Below the pieces are notes generated by a model. That model did not search any database and had not been told where the DNA came from. It worked only from the letters and a program-made list of their open reading frames with translations. The translations under genes were made by a program, and so were the position numbers. From Ampullaceana balthica (taxonomy: Eukaryota; Mollusca; Gastropoda; Lymnaeidae), in assembly GCA_944989445.1 (NCBI GenBank), contig CALYLW010000039.1:2229001-2293000 (forward strand): a stretch of 64,000 nt of DNA, read 5' to 3'. This document shows, piece by piece, positions 32,674 to 43,977 of the stretch (its first letter is position 1; the number at the start of each line of letters is the position of its first letter).

Positions 32674-35544
32674 GTAACAGCAGGTGTGAGGGCAAGTAAG
32701 GTCATAGGTAACAACAGGTGTGGGGAGTGAGTTTAGAGGTAACTACAGGTGTGGGGAGTGAGGTCATAGGTAACTACAGGTGTGGGGAGTGAGGTCATAG
32801 GTAATTACAGGTGTGGGGAGTGAGGTCATAGGTAATTATAGGTGTGGGGAGTGAGGTCATAGGTAACTACAGGTGTGGGGAGTGAGGTCATAGGTAATTA
32901 CAGGTGTGGGGAGTGAGGTCATAGGTAATTACAGGTGTGGGGAGTGAGGTCATAGGTAATTACAGGTGTGGGAGTGAGGTCATAGGTAATTACGGGTGTG
33001 GGGAGTGAGGTCATAGGTAATTACAGGTGTGTGGGGTGAGGTCATAGGTAACTACAGGTGTGGGGAGTGAGGTCATAGGTAATTACAGGTGTGGGGAGTG
33101 AGGTCATAGGTAACTACAGGTGTGGGGAGTGAGGTCATAGGTAATTACAGGTGTGGGGAGTGAGGTCATAGGTAACTATGCAGTAAATTACTAGAACACA
33201 TTATATATAGTTGAATAGTTAACCACCTAGACAACTAAGATCGTTTATATTTTCTTCATATGTAAATTTATTTATCTATTTTCTTTTGAACAGTAAAAGT
33301 CAGTTTTTGAATAAACTGAAATTGCAATGATTCTAAAAATTATATTAATAAGCAGCCTATTCCCCCTAAAACAAAACGTTTACAAAAAACAAACTCAATG
33401 CTAGAACTTACTTAAATGGCTTTAAAAGTTTGCCGCCTCTTAAAGCAGGCAGATTAGACATTGAAGAATGATTTTAAAATCAACTTCTGTGTTACACCAA
33501 ATTGATAAATTGGACATAAAGGTACAAGTTTGACATGAACTTGTGTGTTCAACTAAAGGTTCTCAGCCTCTTTGACTTAGACCTAAATTTTCCCAGGGTA
33601 AAGACGTGAGTGTGAAGCTGAAGATCGCCGGTCTAGGGGGCGTGGCACCCACCTTGTTGGAGGGACTCAAAGAACATGAGAATCACAAAAGGGGTCAAAT
33701 AGAGGACAACATCAAGGCATTGGGGAAGCTGGTCAATTACAATGTCCAGATTGAGGTAACGTCCAGATTGGGGTACTGTCAAGATGGAGGTAATGTCCAT
33801 ATTTGGGTAATGTCTAGATTGAGGTAATGTCTAGATGGAGGTAATGTCCATATTTGGGTAATGTCTAGATTGAGGTAATGTCTAGATGGGGTCTTCTCAT
33901 GATTAGTTTGGAATCAAATATGTCATATTTTTAAGACAGTGAGTCTCAAATACAGCGGGAAAATGGGTTGAGGGTACAGTAGCCAAGGCTGCCTCCTTAT
34001 ATTGATTTTGCTATATGATATCTCTTTATTGACACCAATTAAGGCTTTATCTCTTAATGTCTTAGTCACATTTTACCAAATTATCTGCTCAAGGTCTCAG
34101 GAACAAGATGCAATACCACAAGTGAAGAAAACTATAAGGATACATACATAATCGTTTTTCTTTATTTAATGTGGTACAAACGTATATCCAAATTTTATGG
34201 TATTTGGGGAGGAAAAGAACATGACTGTTTTATGAGAAAATTATTTGAGGTTTTATTTTACTATTTATTCAAAAAATAATACGGACACGGTGGTCGAGTG
34301 GCAGCACACTCGACTGGCATACCGATGGTCACGGGTTCGAATCCATGTCAAGGCAAGGATTTGTTCCCGGGCGTCCCTGAGTCACCCAGCTCCGAATGGG
34401 TACCTAACATTAGTTAGGCGGCTGGGTAATGCGTGGAACCCACAAAGCCGTGGCCTGTGAATGCTGCATAACTTGCCAACATATCATCTGTCATGGTCTG
34501 TGGACGCAATTATCTTCTGCATAGAAGGAGCGTCTGTATTGATAAGATAAGATAATAACATTTATTTAAAATATAGACCTAGTATAGCCGAGATCCCAGA
34601 TTATTGTTAGTATAGCCGAGATCCCAGATTATTGTTAGTATAGCCGAGATCCCAGACTAGTTTAACACAGCATATTAAATGTTTGTTGGTTTAATTTGGC
34701 TCCATGAAAAAGGAAAGCAAAGACAGTTTAGAATGTTAAAGACATTTTGATATTCACCTGAGAAATAATGTGTTGTAATGTGTAATGTGTCTATCATTAT
34801 ATACCTAGCCAAAATTAACAATCAAGGCCCCATATCTGTTCTCTGCAAAAACTTCTTTCCTGACTCATGCCCTTCCAATCTTACTGAACTTCTGTCTGTT
34901 TACTCACCAACTCGTCAGCTACGCTCTTCTGTTCATAAGACATGCACTAAAACATTTGGCGAAAGATCTTTTGCATTTTTCAATAAAATTCTGTACCATT
35001 ACACATTTGTAATATTAATATTCATACTACTAAGGCCTTCAAGACTGCACTCAAAACACATCTTTTCAAACTTTACTTTCCTAACTTAAAATAAAAAATT
35101 TCTCTGACTGATAAGCATTGCTTATGTGTCGCATTCTTGTCATTATATATATATATATTTTTAAAAATAAGATATGAATGTTATAAATTGAATGCACTTA
35201 TAAATATATGTGTTACTATTTTTTATGTTTAATGCACTGAGCCCAGCTGCTTGCTGGGGTACCATGCCATATAAGTTCTTATATTATTATTATTATTATT
35301 CGGATACCATCATTTTTTTTTAATACGCCATTTTGTTTACCAAAAATTCTCATTATACCTAAATCTTTGTCCCTTAATCTACTTTTTTCTCTCTTTTCAG
35401 CCAATATTATCCAAAGACTGGATAGCGCTCATGACACTGCTCACAGACCACACATCCTTGGAAAACATGGACCAATTTCAACAGATAACTGCTCAAACAT
35501 TGAACACACTTCTTCAGACAGCTAATAAATCTGGCCAACGTTAG
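32145..35544 (+). CDS. Three-exon gene, 271-aa protein of unknown function
   Basis: Exons: 32145-32673 (ATG at 32161 in a good AACATGG context, 171 codons), 33597-33755 (53 codons), 35401-35544 (47 codons plus TAG). All joins are phase 0 with good sites (CAGAG|GTAACA, TTCCCAG|GGTAAA, ATTGAG|GTAACG, CTTTTCAG|CCAATA). The acceptor at 32144 implies an untranslated 5' exon upstream. No signal peptide or membrane segment. N-terminal residues 30-55 contain three NPHDV repeats, then a possibly folded part (DSDETVVVCTLNCDQGDKFV, LFVDWLSCEL) and a helical C-terminus (SLENMDQFQQITAQTLNTLL). I do not recognise the family. Conserved-looking cysteines and varied sequence make a real protein likely. Confidence 0.8.
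32674..33178 (+). repeat. 31-bp minisatellite copying the exon 1 donor, about 16 copies
   Basis: The unit is AGGTCATAGGTAATTACAGG plus TGTGGGGAGTG. The true donor CAGAG|GTAACAGCAGGTGTG is the first copy; later copies carry AG|GTAACTACAGGTGTG or TAG|GTAATTACAGG. So the array begins at the junction and multiplies the donor. 33179-33596 is plain intron. Confidence 0.93.
33597..33755 (+). CDS. 271-aa unknown protein, exon 2
   Basis: Reads GKDVSVKLKIAGLGGVAP and on to KALGKLVNYNVQIE, phase 0 both ends. Its last bases GTCCAGATTGAG plus donor are echoed in the next 130 bp. Confidence 0.82.
33756..33886 (+). repeat. Degenerate 16-18 bp repeat copying the exon 2 donor
   Basis: Copies such as GTCCAGATTGGGGTACTG, AGATGGAG|GTAATGTCC and AGATTGAG|GTAATGTC repeat the exon end and donor about seven times. 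33887-34282 shows nothing else. Confidence 0.8.
34283..34555 (+). mobile_element. tRNA-derived SINE, copy 1
   Basis: The head has RNA polymerase III promoter boxes: A box in GGTGGTCGAGTGGCAGCA and B box GGTTCGAATCC. The body has CCGAATGGGTACCTAACATT, GGCGGCTGGGTAATG, and the tail ATAGAAGGAGCGTCTGTATT then (GATAA)n. A second copy lies at 53461-53725 in reverse. The tail matches the 3' end of the LINE at 41780-41857, so that LINE probably moved it. Confidence 0.9.
34570..34662. repeat. 28-bp tandem repeat, 3 copies
   Basis: Unit TATAGCCGAGATCCCAGATT plus ATTGTTAG, right behind the SINE tail. Confidence 0.9.
34783..35300 (+). mobile_element. LINE 3' fragment (L2/CR1/Rex-like)
   Basis: Translation gives LTELLSVYSPTRQLRSSVHK, FGERSFAFFNKILY and, after a frame change, FKTALKTHLFKLYFPN. 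This is the C-terminal signature of non-LTR reverse transcriptase ORF2 (YxPxRxLRS ... F ... LKTHLF). A 3' untranslated stretch ends in (ATT)n at 35283-35300, typical of such LINEs. The element is 5'-truncated and broken. Confidence 0.75.
35401..35544 (+). CDS. 271-aa unknown protein, exon 3 (terminal)
   Basis: Starts after a strong polypyrimidine acceptor (TTTTTTCTCTCTTTTCAG) and ends at TAG 35542-35544. Peptide PILSKDWIALMTLLTDHTSL and a helical tail ending NKSGQR. Confidence 0.8.
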   Translation, partial: PILSKDWIALMTLLTDHTSLENMDQFQQITAQTLNTLLQTANKSGQR

Positions 35545-35669
35545 TCAATAATTGTTCCCAGATCTTAAATGAAATGTTATATTTTGAAGTTTCATTAAGT
35601 CTTTGGTTAAGTTCAGGGTTAGGGTCACATTTAACTCATTAATTCCTTAGTTAAAATGAGCCAAAAACA

Positions 35670-35876
35670 TTATGAGCCCTAAAACTAAAAGACTTCACAC
35701 AATATAACAAATTTATATTGAGCCCTAAAAGACTTGAACCAATAGAACAATTTTATTGAGCCCTACAACAGACTTTAACACACAAAAAACACAATTAAAT
35801 TGAGCCCTAAAAGACTAATTCAGTAACACAAATTTCATAAAAAGCCCTAAAAAAACTTGAAGCAATGTAACAAAAT
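35670..35876. repeat. Degenerate ~41-bp repeat around TTGAGCCCTAAAAGACTT
   Basis: Five to six copies; the pattern resumes at 36507-36545 after the hAT element, so the element was inserted into it. Confidence 0.75.
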
Positions 35877-36498
35877 TGGAGCTGTTATCGATTAATTTAA
35901 ATTTAATCGTTAACTTTTGAAAAATTATCGATTAATTAATCGATAATTTCGATTAAAGCCAAAAATATAAATTTATGACATCATTAAACTGAACATTTTT
36001 CACGGACATTGAAAATTAAGGACATTTTGAACTAAATTTTATGACAATGTGTTGATACTTGATCGGATGTTTGTGCTGAAGGTGGTACGTCAGCACTGTA
36101 TTTGATCCTTTAAAAGAGAATTGTTTATGGCAGTGAACACAGTAAACTTTTTCACTATCTTCGACTTTGCCATCCCCAGTTAGCTTACAAACAAAAATTT
36201 TTCTCAACTTTCTAGTTATATGTTTAAATTTAACTGCGCTGATGCTGTCAGCCTTTTTTTTAGTTGACGCCTGCCGGTCCACATAAAGTAATACAATAAA
36301 TTATAATATTACGAGGGAGAAGTTTGTACGTAAAAAAATATATCAATTATTATTAATTATTAATAATTAATTATTTATTAATATATTATAAATATTTTCG
36401 TTAATTTTAATCGAATTTTTATCGATTAAAATAATTTTAATATATAAAAAAATTTTAACGATTAATCTAGAAATTAATCGTTAATTTCTGCAGCCCTA
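35877..36498 (-). mobile_element. 622-bp hAT element with 8-bp target duplication
   Basis: Ends are TGGAGCTGTTATCGATTAAT on the left and, in reverse complement, TAGGGCTGCAGAAATTAACG on the right, imperfect inverted repeats rich in ATCGATTAAT. It is flanked by a perfect 8-bp duplication AACAAAAT (35869-35876 and 36499-36506), the hallmark of hAT. It holds one frame for a BED zinc finger and nothing else of a transposase, so it is non-autonomous. Confidence 0.92.
36016..36282 (-). pseudogene. BED zinc-finger remnant of a hAT transposase
   Basis: An 88-codon frame with VYCVHCHKQFSFKGSNTVLT and YHLQHKHP: C-x2-C ... H-x4-H spacing of a BED finger, the N-terminal DNA-binding part of hAT transposases. 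The catalytic part is missing. It may be inert or could encode a small DNA-binding peptide; nothing here shows expression. Confidence 0.75.
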
Positions 36499-36506
36499 AA
36501 CAAAAT

Positions 36507-38850
36507 GTAAAAAAAATTAAGACTTTACACAACAAAACATAATTATATGTAATATTTTATGGGTTTCACATTGAAAGATTTCATGGCTTTAAATACTTTT
36601 AACAAGTAAATAATTTCATTCATTATTTGTATATGTTTTGTTAATTATTAACCAGTTTCTTAAAGCCTTGACAATTATTGAACTTATTTGAAATGGCTTT
36701 AAAAAATCTTTATTAAAACTGAAGACAATTATGTCAGAGTGATGTTATTTCATTACTAGAAAAGAAACACAATTTTTGTTACAAATAAATTAACTACAAA
36801 GTTACGAAGGGACTGAAATAAGTTTAAATCCTGAGATTTCTTGTGTGATCACTGATGTGAAAATATCTGATCCATCAATAATTACTTGTTGATTTATTAT
36901 TATTAGTTGTGACTTATTATGATGCAATATTTTCGTCCAGAATATTTTTTTCCTTGCAATCTCTGACACTTTACAGTCACTTTTTTCACATGACAAAATA
37001 ATGTTGAGTTACACTCTAGAACTTTCTTGTCAGCTGGGCTTTCTTTATCTTTCTCCCATGTCAGAAGACTGTGAATTTTAACTATAAAAATAACTTATTT
37101 TAGCTTGATGTAAACAAAGGTATGTGTTAACTAACTCATGTCAAGTGGAATAGCTCAGATAATTGAATCAATACTTACACTTTGTCTGCATACAAATATT
37201 ATCGGCAATCTATGTAGATAAACAATGTGTTTAAACAATGTGTTTAAACAATGTGTTTAAAATGATTTAAAATTTATTGATTTTATTTTCAAGGCCTTTT
37301 CAAAGTTCAATTTTTTTTAATTAAAATTTAATTTAATTGCTTTTAGCAACACGAAAGCCAGAATCAGAAATTAACTCTTTTTTTTAACATTATTCATCTG
37401 CATCTTATGTTATAAATGTGATCGAATATTTTTTAAAACTTTTAAAGTGGGGTGAATCGGATATTAAAATTCTTAGTTCTTTTAAAATTGACAACTTTCC
37501 TAACAATCTTTTTTGGATATTTTATACACCGAAATATTTACTGTGTCTGGGATGCTGTTTGATCCTGAGTCAAAAAATTTTTTAAATTTTATTGCTGTAA
37601 ACATTTTTTAAAATCGAGTCTTCAGTTTCTGATTTTTGTGCCTAGAACCTCTTCCAATGTCTTCGGTAAATTGAAAAAAAAATTAATTTTGTTTTTCTAG
37701 AAAATTTAAATTAATCTTAGTTTGTAATCCTTGTAACTATAATTGGAAAAAACATAAGTTACATTTTGAAAACAAAGTAAACATTTCAGAGTAGACCATT
37801 TGGTATCATATGGAACCATGCAGGGTTTTTTTCTTTCTTTCTAAAATAAGATGAGTTTAATTTTTCCGTTTCTTTTTGATGCTTATGTTTTAAATAACTT
37901 TTACCTAGATTTTTAAAAAGGATTTTAAAAGTTTTCATTTATTCATTTGTTGACATTCTGTTTGTTGAACACTGTTAACTTTTACTTGATTTGTTAACTT
38001 CACATAATAAAACATAATATCAAAATTTGTGGACCAGATGGAGATTCAAAACAACTTTTATTTTAAATTAAATCTAGTATTAATTTGTTTACATGCTTCT
38101 GGTATCAGTTGACATTTTTATATTGACACGTATCTCCTTATTTCTGTGCATCTCTCTGAACGTTTCATGCACCTGTTGTAAATGTACTTGAAAATGAATC
38201 CTTTTTACATGTATCTGCTATCACATTTGCTTTAATATGAATCGATCAATGTGTGTCTCAACAGTTTCTAATGTTTTCAAGACTGCCTCAGTTATAATTG
38301 AAAATTTAAAATATTAACTGCTAATTAGAAAGTTAAACCTTCCAACAATGAATTGCCCTTTACAAACATTGAAACAGAGATCAGTTTGATTAATTTTAAT
38401 TCTAATTGAAAAAGGTCTAGTGTTTCAGATAGTGTTAGTTATTTTGATGGTCTAAAGGTCAAATTAAAAGCTTTTTAAAAATTGTATTGATGTAATTATA
38501 TACAGAAATGTCTTAAAATATTTTATTTAAAAATTCCACCTAAGAAGACACAGGATGATTTATTTTGCTTTCAAATTTATATTGATGTATATGTATATCA
38601 AATCTGACTCCTGAAAGTATATTGCTGAGCCATATTGAAATAAGATATTTGATATTTATAACGCATAACATGTCATGGGTTATTAAATATTTTTTAAACA
38701 TACAATTTTTTAAGCCCATATATTAATTTTAATTTTCTTTTTTACTCTTTTAAGTTAAATTTTTTTATCTCATCACAAATCAAATTCATTGACAAAGAAA
38801 AAGAAACAAATAAATTCGAAATATTTCATTTATGTAAAAGAACTAGTCCA
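36507..38850. other. AT-rich DNA without recognised features
   Basis: I see no exon, array or element with support. A short triple of AACAATGTGTTTAA occurs at 37220-37260. Confidence 0.6.
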
Positions 38851-38854
38851 AACT

Positions 38855-39060
38855 AAAGATGCAAAAATGCTACCTCACTTTGGTGAGACCTGTACTAGAA
38901 TATGTATTTTCTGTATGGGACCCATCCACCAAAGAAAACAGTGATAAACTAGAACACATTCAAAAAAGAGCTGCCAGATTCATTACTGGAGAATATTCAA
39001 AACTGACAAGAATAGCACCATTAGTTAAATCATTAAACCTTGAAACACTAGAGGATATAA
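38855..39060 (+). mobile_element. LINE ORF2 fragment, part 1 (split by hAT)
   Basis: Frame from 38859: YLTLVRPVLEYVFSVWDPST, then KLEHIQKRAARFITGEYSK and SLNLETLED. This is the thumb/C-terminal region of jockey/CR1-type reverse transcriptase. It continues at 41519 after removal of the hAT at 39061-41518. Confidence 0.9.
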
Positions 39061-39196
39061 CAGGGCCGGATTAAGCCATCTCGGTGCCCGAGGCAAAAAC
39101 CCACATTGGTGCCCCCTTCTGCCCCTATCCCCCACTGACCGCTGGTATGTTCAATATTAAGCAAACCAACTAACAAACAAAACAGTTGTTAACACA

Positions 39197-39376
39197 CAGG
39201 GGCGTCACAAGGGATTGCGGGAGGTGCGGACCGCACCGGGTGACACCAAAGGGTAAAATTCTGCATGCCTCGTTATTTGGCCTTGGCATACTCGGAGGAG
39301 GTCTATGGGGTAAGTTGTGAGGGGGTGACACCATGAACTACCGAACTGGATGACACCCACCCTAGTGACGCCGCTG
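39197..39376. mobile_element. 180-bp MITE with perfect 8-bp target duplication
   Basis: Ends CAGGGGCGTCACAAGGG and CCCTAGTGACGCCGCTG are inverted repeats. Perfect duplication TTAACACA at 39189-39196 and 39377-39384. Nested in the hAT at 39061-41518. A relative is at 58707-58765. Confidence 0.93.
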
Positions 39377-39519
39377 TTAACACATATGTTTGTACTAGTA
39401 TAACTCAAATAAAACCTACGATAAGTTATTTCTGTATTAAAATTAATATTTAATTAATTTTGTAATAATAATAGACAAACATGCTGTAACCTTTTTAATA
39501 GATGAGAAAGTCAGAGAAA

Positions 39520-41020
39520 GCAAACCTTTACATTTTAAAGTTCTTTATTCTAGATTTAAATCTGGCAAAGTACATCATCCAAGTTAATTTTGCGCAAAAT
39601 GTCTGTCTCAATCATCAGAAAAGATAAGGAATCAAGCCTTTCTTATTTCATTATTGATCTACTTGGATTTTGTGTACGTTTTAACTGAGAAAAAGAGCGC
39701 TCAGTTAAAACATTCGAATACATTAATGTTAAAAATATGATCAAGTCCATTTCTACATTGGAAAAGCAAACTGGATGTTGTCTCTATTACTTAGTATAAT
39801 TCTGCATGACTCAACGTGTTGTTTTCAGATTTTGATGCACGAAACATGTGGCGAATATATGAGTGTAACTTTTGTAGTTCAGTATATAAATTATTGTTCA
39901 GATCTTCAGGATAAGCATTTATTAGTCCTATATAACACTGAGATGTTTGTGGTACATCGACCAGACAAGAAAACTGCAATATCATTATATACCTATCCTC
40001 ATCTACCCATCTTTCTCAAGTTTGTCAACAATGGCGTAAAAAGCAAATATACGAAATTTGTCTCTGGCTTTCAGAGATATCGCAGGGGCATCACCATCAA
40101 TGATCACTGTCTTTCATGCAAGTGATCTGCTAGTGAAGAATACAAATCAGCACACGTTTTCAAGTTCACGTGCTCATTTTGTAGAGCTTGAATGAATCTG
40201 TGAAAATGTAACACTTCTTCCCAAAAGACAAGCGTGAGAGCAAATTCTAATTCGTGTATCTTCTTTGCAATTTTTGTCTGCTTCTCTTCTAGTGTCCCCC
40301 TTCTGTGAAATGTCTTATTGTAAACACTCTAACGCTTCTATAATCTGAGGATGAGACTGTAGAATAGCTTTAGTTCCAATAGCATGTGCTTCCCATCTGA
40401 TATCAGAAAGAGAGTTTACCAGCGTTCAATCCACAAAGCATCCTTTCAGAATCTGTTGGTTGAAGCTGAGAAAAAGTATACGTCAGTTGCACTGTATGGA
40501 AGAAGTTTACTGCCTCTAAACAAGAGTCAACGGCACTTCTGCCTACCAGATTTAGTGAATGGGTAGCACATGGTATGTAGATAGAAAAATAATTTTACTC
40601 TAGAATTTTTTTCTGCATGCCCTTGTAATACCAAGACATATTAGTTGCGTTATCCGGGACTGACCTCTGCATTTCGCAAAATAAATATTGCAAACTTCAC
40701 GTAAGTACTGCAACTCTTGCTTAGCCATACCTTCACCGGTGTGACTTTGCAGCTCCAAGAAAGTCAAAAGGCGCTCAATGGGCTCTCCATCTACCACATA
40801 TCGAAGAACAACGCTTAACAGATATATAAGTGAAATATCGGGTATTGACAAGTTGAAATAACCGGAAGCCTTTACTTCATCTATAATTACTTGATGGACT
40901 TTTGGGGACATAATTTTAATCAGTTCTTCACATATAGTTTGGGATACATAAGAAGGATTTACTTTCCCAAAATTTCCTTGATTTCGTAATGTGTGATGCT
41001 AAAAATGGATCAAACCGACT
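39520..41020 (-). pseudogene. Decayed hAT transposase, DUF4371/ZMYM1 type
   Basis: Fragments in order on minus: SRFDPFLASHITK, NFGKVNPSYVSQTICEELIK (40930-41000), VIIDEVKASGYFNLSIPDIS, LRYVVDGEPIERLLTFLELQ, SHTGEGMA, KCRGQS (40650-40910), FFSASTNRF and SDGKHM near 40400, KIHELEFALTLVFWEEVLHF near 40220, and ERSFSQLKRTQNPSR with RLDSLSFLMIETDILRKINL near 39600, the hAT dimerisation part. Several stops and frameshifts break it. Order and motifs match the DUF4371-hAT dimerisation layout. Confidence 0.88.
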
Positions 41021-41147
41021 GACCAACTCCAGCAACCCTAGGGATCAAACCGACTGACCAACTCCAGCAACCCTAGGGATCAAACTGACTGACCAACTCC
41101 AGCAACCCTAGGGATCAAACTGACTGACCCACTCCAGCAACCCTAGA
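41007..41147. repeat. 35-bp tandem repeat, 4 copies, in transposase coding part
   Basis: Unit GGATCAAACCGACTGACCAA plus CTCCAGCAACCCTAG. It multiplies the part that encodes LVSRFDP of the hAT transposase, so it arose after insertion or in the element. Confidence 0.93.
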
Positions 41148-41202
41148 AAATTCAATTTTGTAAAGATCCAAATTTTTCAATTGTCCCTTTAAAATGTGAT
41201 TT

Positions 41203-41369
41203 CAGGGGTGGATTAAGATTGCACGGGGCCCCTGGCAGCCATTCCACCTGGAGCCCTGTCCAGCCACTTTATTATACAATTTAATAAGTTTGGGGTCCCT
41301 TAATTTAGTCTTAAATCATTGGGGGCCCTTGGTTTTAGCCCAATCAGCCTTCCATTTAATCCGCCCCTG
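41203..41369. mobile_element. 167-bp MITE nested in the hAT
   Basis: Ends CAGGGGTGGATTAAG and TTTAATCCGCCCCTG are inverted repeats; duplication TGTGATTT (41195-41202) versus TGCGATTT (41370-41377). Confidence 0.88.
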
Positions 41370-41518
41370 TGCGATTTAATATTACATTTGCGATTTGCTA
41401 ACGTCATGTCGATTATGGACAATATACAATTTTTTCTTGAGGACTTGTGGTGCCCCCCCCCCAAACGCGTGGTGCCCAAGGCACGTGCCTTGTTTGCCTA
41501 TAGGTTAATCCAGGCCTG

Positions 41519-41857
41519 GGATAGAAGAAACAAGAGTAAAGTAGTAATAATACATAAAGCAATTAATTCTAATTTAGAAGTACAACACAAAGATAACTTA
41601 ATACAACCCTCAGATAGACATAAGGATAAAAACACCTTTCTTATTCCGTATGCAAAAACAAACATATACAAATTCTCGCTCATCCCGTCCGAAATTCTGG
41701 CGTGGAATGGGTTGCCTGAAGAAACAAGGAAAACCAACACTTTTTCAACATTTAAAATTCTAATAAGAATGCAGGATTAGACAGAAACCATAGATAAGCG
41801 TAGGATGCAATAATCGTCTGTACAGAAGGAGTGTCTGTAACAGATAAGAAGATAAGA
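41519..41857 (+). mobile_element. LINE ORF2 end and 3' tail, part 2
   Basis: Continues the LINE: NKSKVVIIHKAINSNLEVQH, NTFLIPYAKTNIYKFSLIP, ILAWNGLPEETRKTNTFST, then a TAG. The tail TACAGAAGGAGTGTCTGTAA and GATAAGAAGATAAGA is shared with the SINE. Another decayed copy is at 57770-57990. Confidence 0.9.
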
Positions 41858-43977
41858 CACTGTCAACAACAACACAACATTTTGAGGAACAAGATTTTTA
41901 ACATGACATTTTCAACACCATTATGTTCAGCATCACCATTTTCAACATCACCATTTCCTAATCACAATTTTTTCATCTTCGCTGTTTTCAAAATCAGTAT
42001 TTTCAACATCATTATTGTTTCAACAAATGTTGCCGCCAATAAAACTTGAAAATAGTCTGTCATCTGTCAAACGCTGATATTATTTACCCATTCCCATATC
42101 ACATCACAGTTCCCATAACATACGATTATACGTGGGGCAAGAAAGCGTCTTGCTTTTATTTTAAGCATAGGGAATGTTTTTAAGTCAGCGGTCTGATAGA
42201 AAGCGTTTGTAGTTTGTTGAAAAGAAAACTAAATTACAAAATACACAAAACGAATTGTGTGATGAAAACAAATTAAAGCTTTATTTATGGACTAATAAAT
42301 AAAGCTGTAATTTAGTATTTTGGTCATACAATTCGTTTTTGTTTCAAAGCTTAAATTTATCGCAGTCTTATTCTGTATGATATTTGAAAAGACAAAAAGT
42401 TTAAGATACAACTTTCTCTTTGAGACGATTTCCATTATTTCCAATATGAGTACCTTAAGGAAGTACTCCTTTCTATTTTTAGCTGCACGCTTTAAAAATT
42501 GGGAATTTCGTGCGCACCTTCAACGGGGTGTGCTTTAAAGCAAGTTACACTGACATGGCAAGCACCCATTTTGAAAATATAGAGCACGTTGTGTTGGTTT
42601 TAAAAATATTATTTAAAATCTCTTTTAGCCTCCCAAAGTAGAGCTGAGGCAGATTGCAAGCTCACAATTAAAAATAACTTTAAAATTATTGATAAATATA
42701 TAATAATTTTTCTCTATAAATTGCGTCATTTTGAATTTGTTTATCTTTTTACGTCATCAAATTGTTTATTACTCTCCAACAAAAGGCAAGGTCTCCATGA
42801 TGCACGTCACCAGTTTGTGAGCTCGTGCCTGTAATTGTGAGAATGCCTTGGTTATTCTGTGCTTTCCTATAGATATCTCACAATTATTGCCGACATTGTT
42901 GTACCATCATTTTAAGATTTGCTGTTCCATCGCAATTTGTAGAGCATGCTGGACACGTCCGAATCCCGGAAATGGGCGAAGGACGTACCAACCTAACATC
43001 TTCAGCTGGTTGGTGAGGTAAGGGAGAGTCTGTCCCGACTCCAAAGTACAATAACATAAAGAAACCAAAATCAAAGATTCCCTATGCTGAGGTCAGTACT
43101 CACGGATTTAGTTACAATTATTGCACGTTCATTTTCCGGACCGATTTTTTATTAGATAAAAATTAAGGAACATAACTGCGTTGATCGGTTTGTTACTGTA
43201 TTTCCTGGTCAAGGTGTAGCTGGGTGTTGTAACATTGTTAGTAACAGTAACACAATGTGGCTGTTATTATTAATTATTGCATTTAACTCTTAGGATTATA
43301 CTTCTGAGCTCCTAGGGTTTTGGCTAAATAAATTTTAGTTCCGGATATGTTAAGCTTGAAAAGAGACGTGGCTATTGTTTCAAGCATAATTCCATTCCTG
43401 CTTAACAATTATTGACTTCACACGTCAGGAAAGAATGTTTTCGAGTGCATGGCCTTTCTGTTATATTGATCTGAAATGATTATTTTTAAGGCCTGTGATA
43501 ACTCGTTCGACTTTCCTGAACTCCTATTATAACACTGTTTGAGATCATATTGACATACTTCATTATAATAGGATTGAGTGGTTCTTATTTGCTTCCCAAA
43601 ACATAGTTCCATAGGTTGTTCAGGGCTCAACGAATTTCAGTTTTAAAAAACAACCAGCTATTGAAATTTGAAAATTTCATCACAGCTTAGAAATTAGATC
43701 ACGTAAATCTGATTTAAAAAGACAAGAATGTTGATGGTTTCCGGGCAAATGTAGCTTCAAATGTTTCAGACAACTTTTCAACACACACAGAGAAATGTTT
43801 CTCTGAGATTCACCAGATATTTCATATGGTACATCATAAAACTGATGTTGTGAATAAACTTGAAATCCTTTTAAGTTATTTTTATTAGTACTGATAGTTC
43901 GATTATACGACATTAAATTGCTTATAATATGACGTGATATCTACATCTCTCTGAATCTCTGTTCGTTCTTTTTTCAG
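41858..43977. other. Region upstream of the tetraspanin gene
   Basis: Presumed promoter and 5' untranslated exons of the tetraspanin gene. A possible leader exon ends at GGTTGGTGAG|GTAAGG near 43016, supported only by the donor. Otherwise no features; short ATTTTCAACATCA repeats at 41900-42015. Confidence 0.35.

Larger units (their letters stand above)
39061..41518 (-). mobile_element. 2458-bp hAT element (ZMYM1-like transposase) inside a LINE
   Basis: The ends CAGGGCCGGATTAAGCC and (reverse complement) CAGGCCTGGATTAACCT are inverted repeats. Target duplication GGATATAA (39053-39060) versus GGATAGAA (41519-41526), 7 of 8. Taking the element out restores the LINE frame (LETLED then RRNKSKVV). 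It holds a decayed transposase on minus and two smaller MITEs, so three insertion layers are present. Confidence 0.92.
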
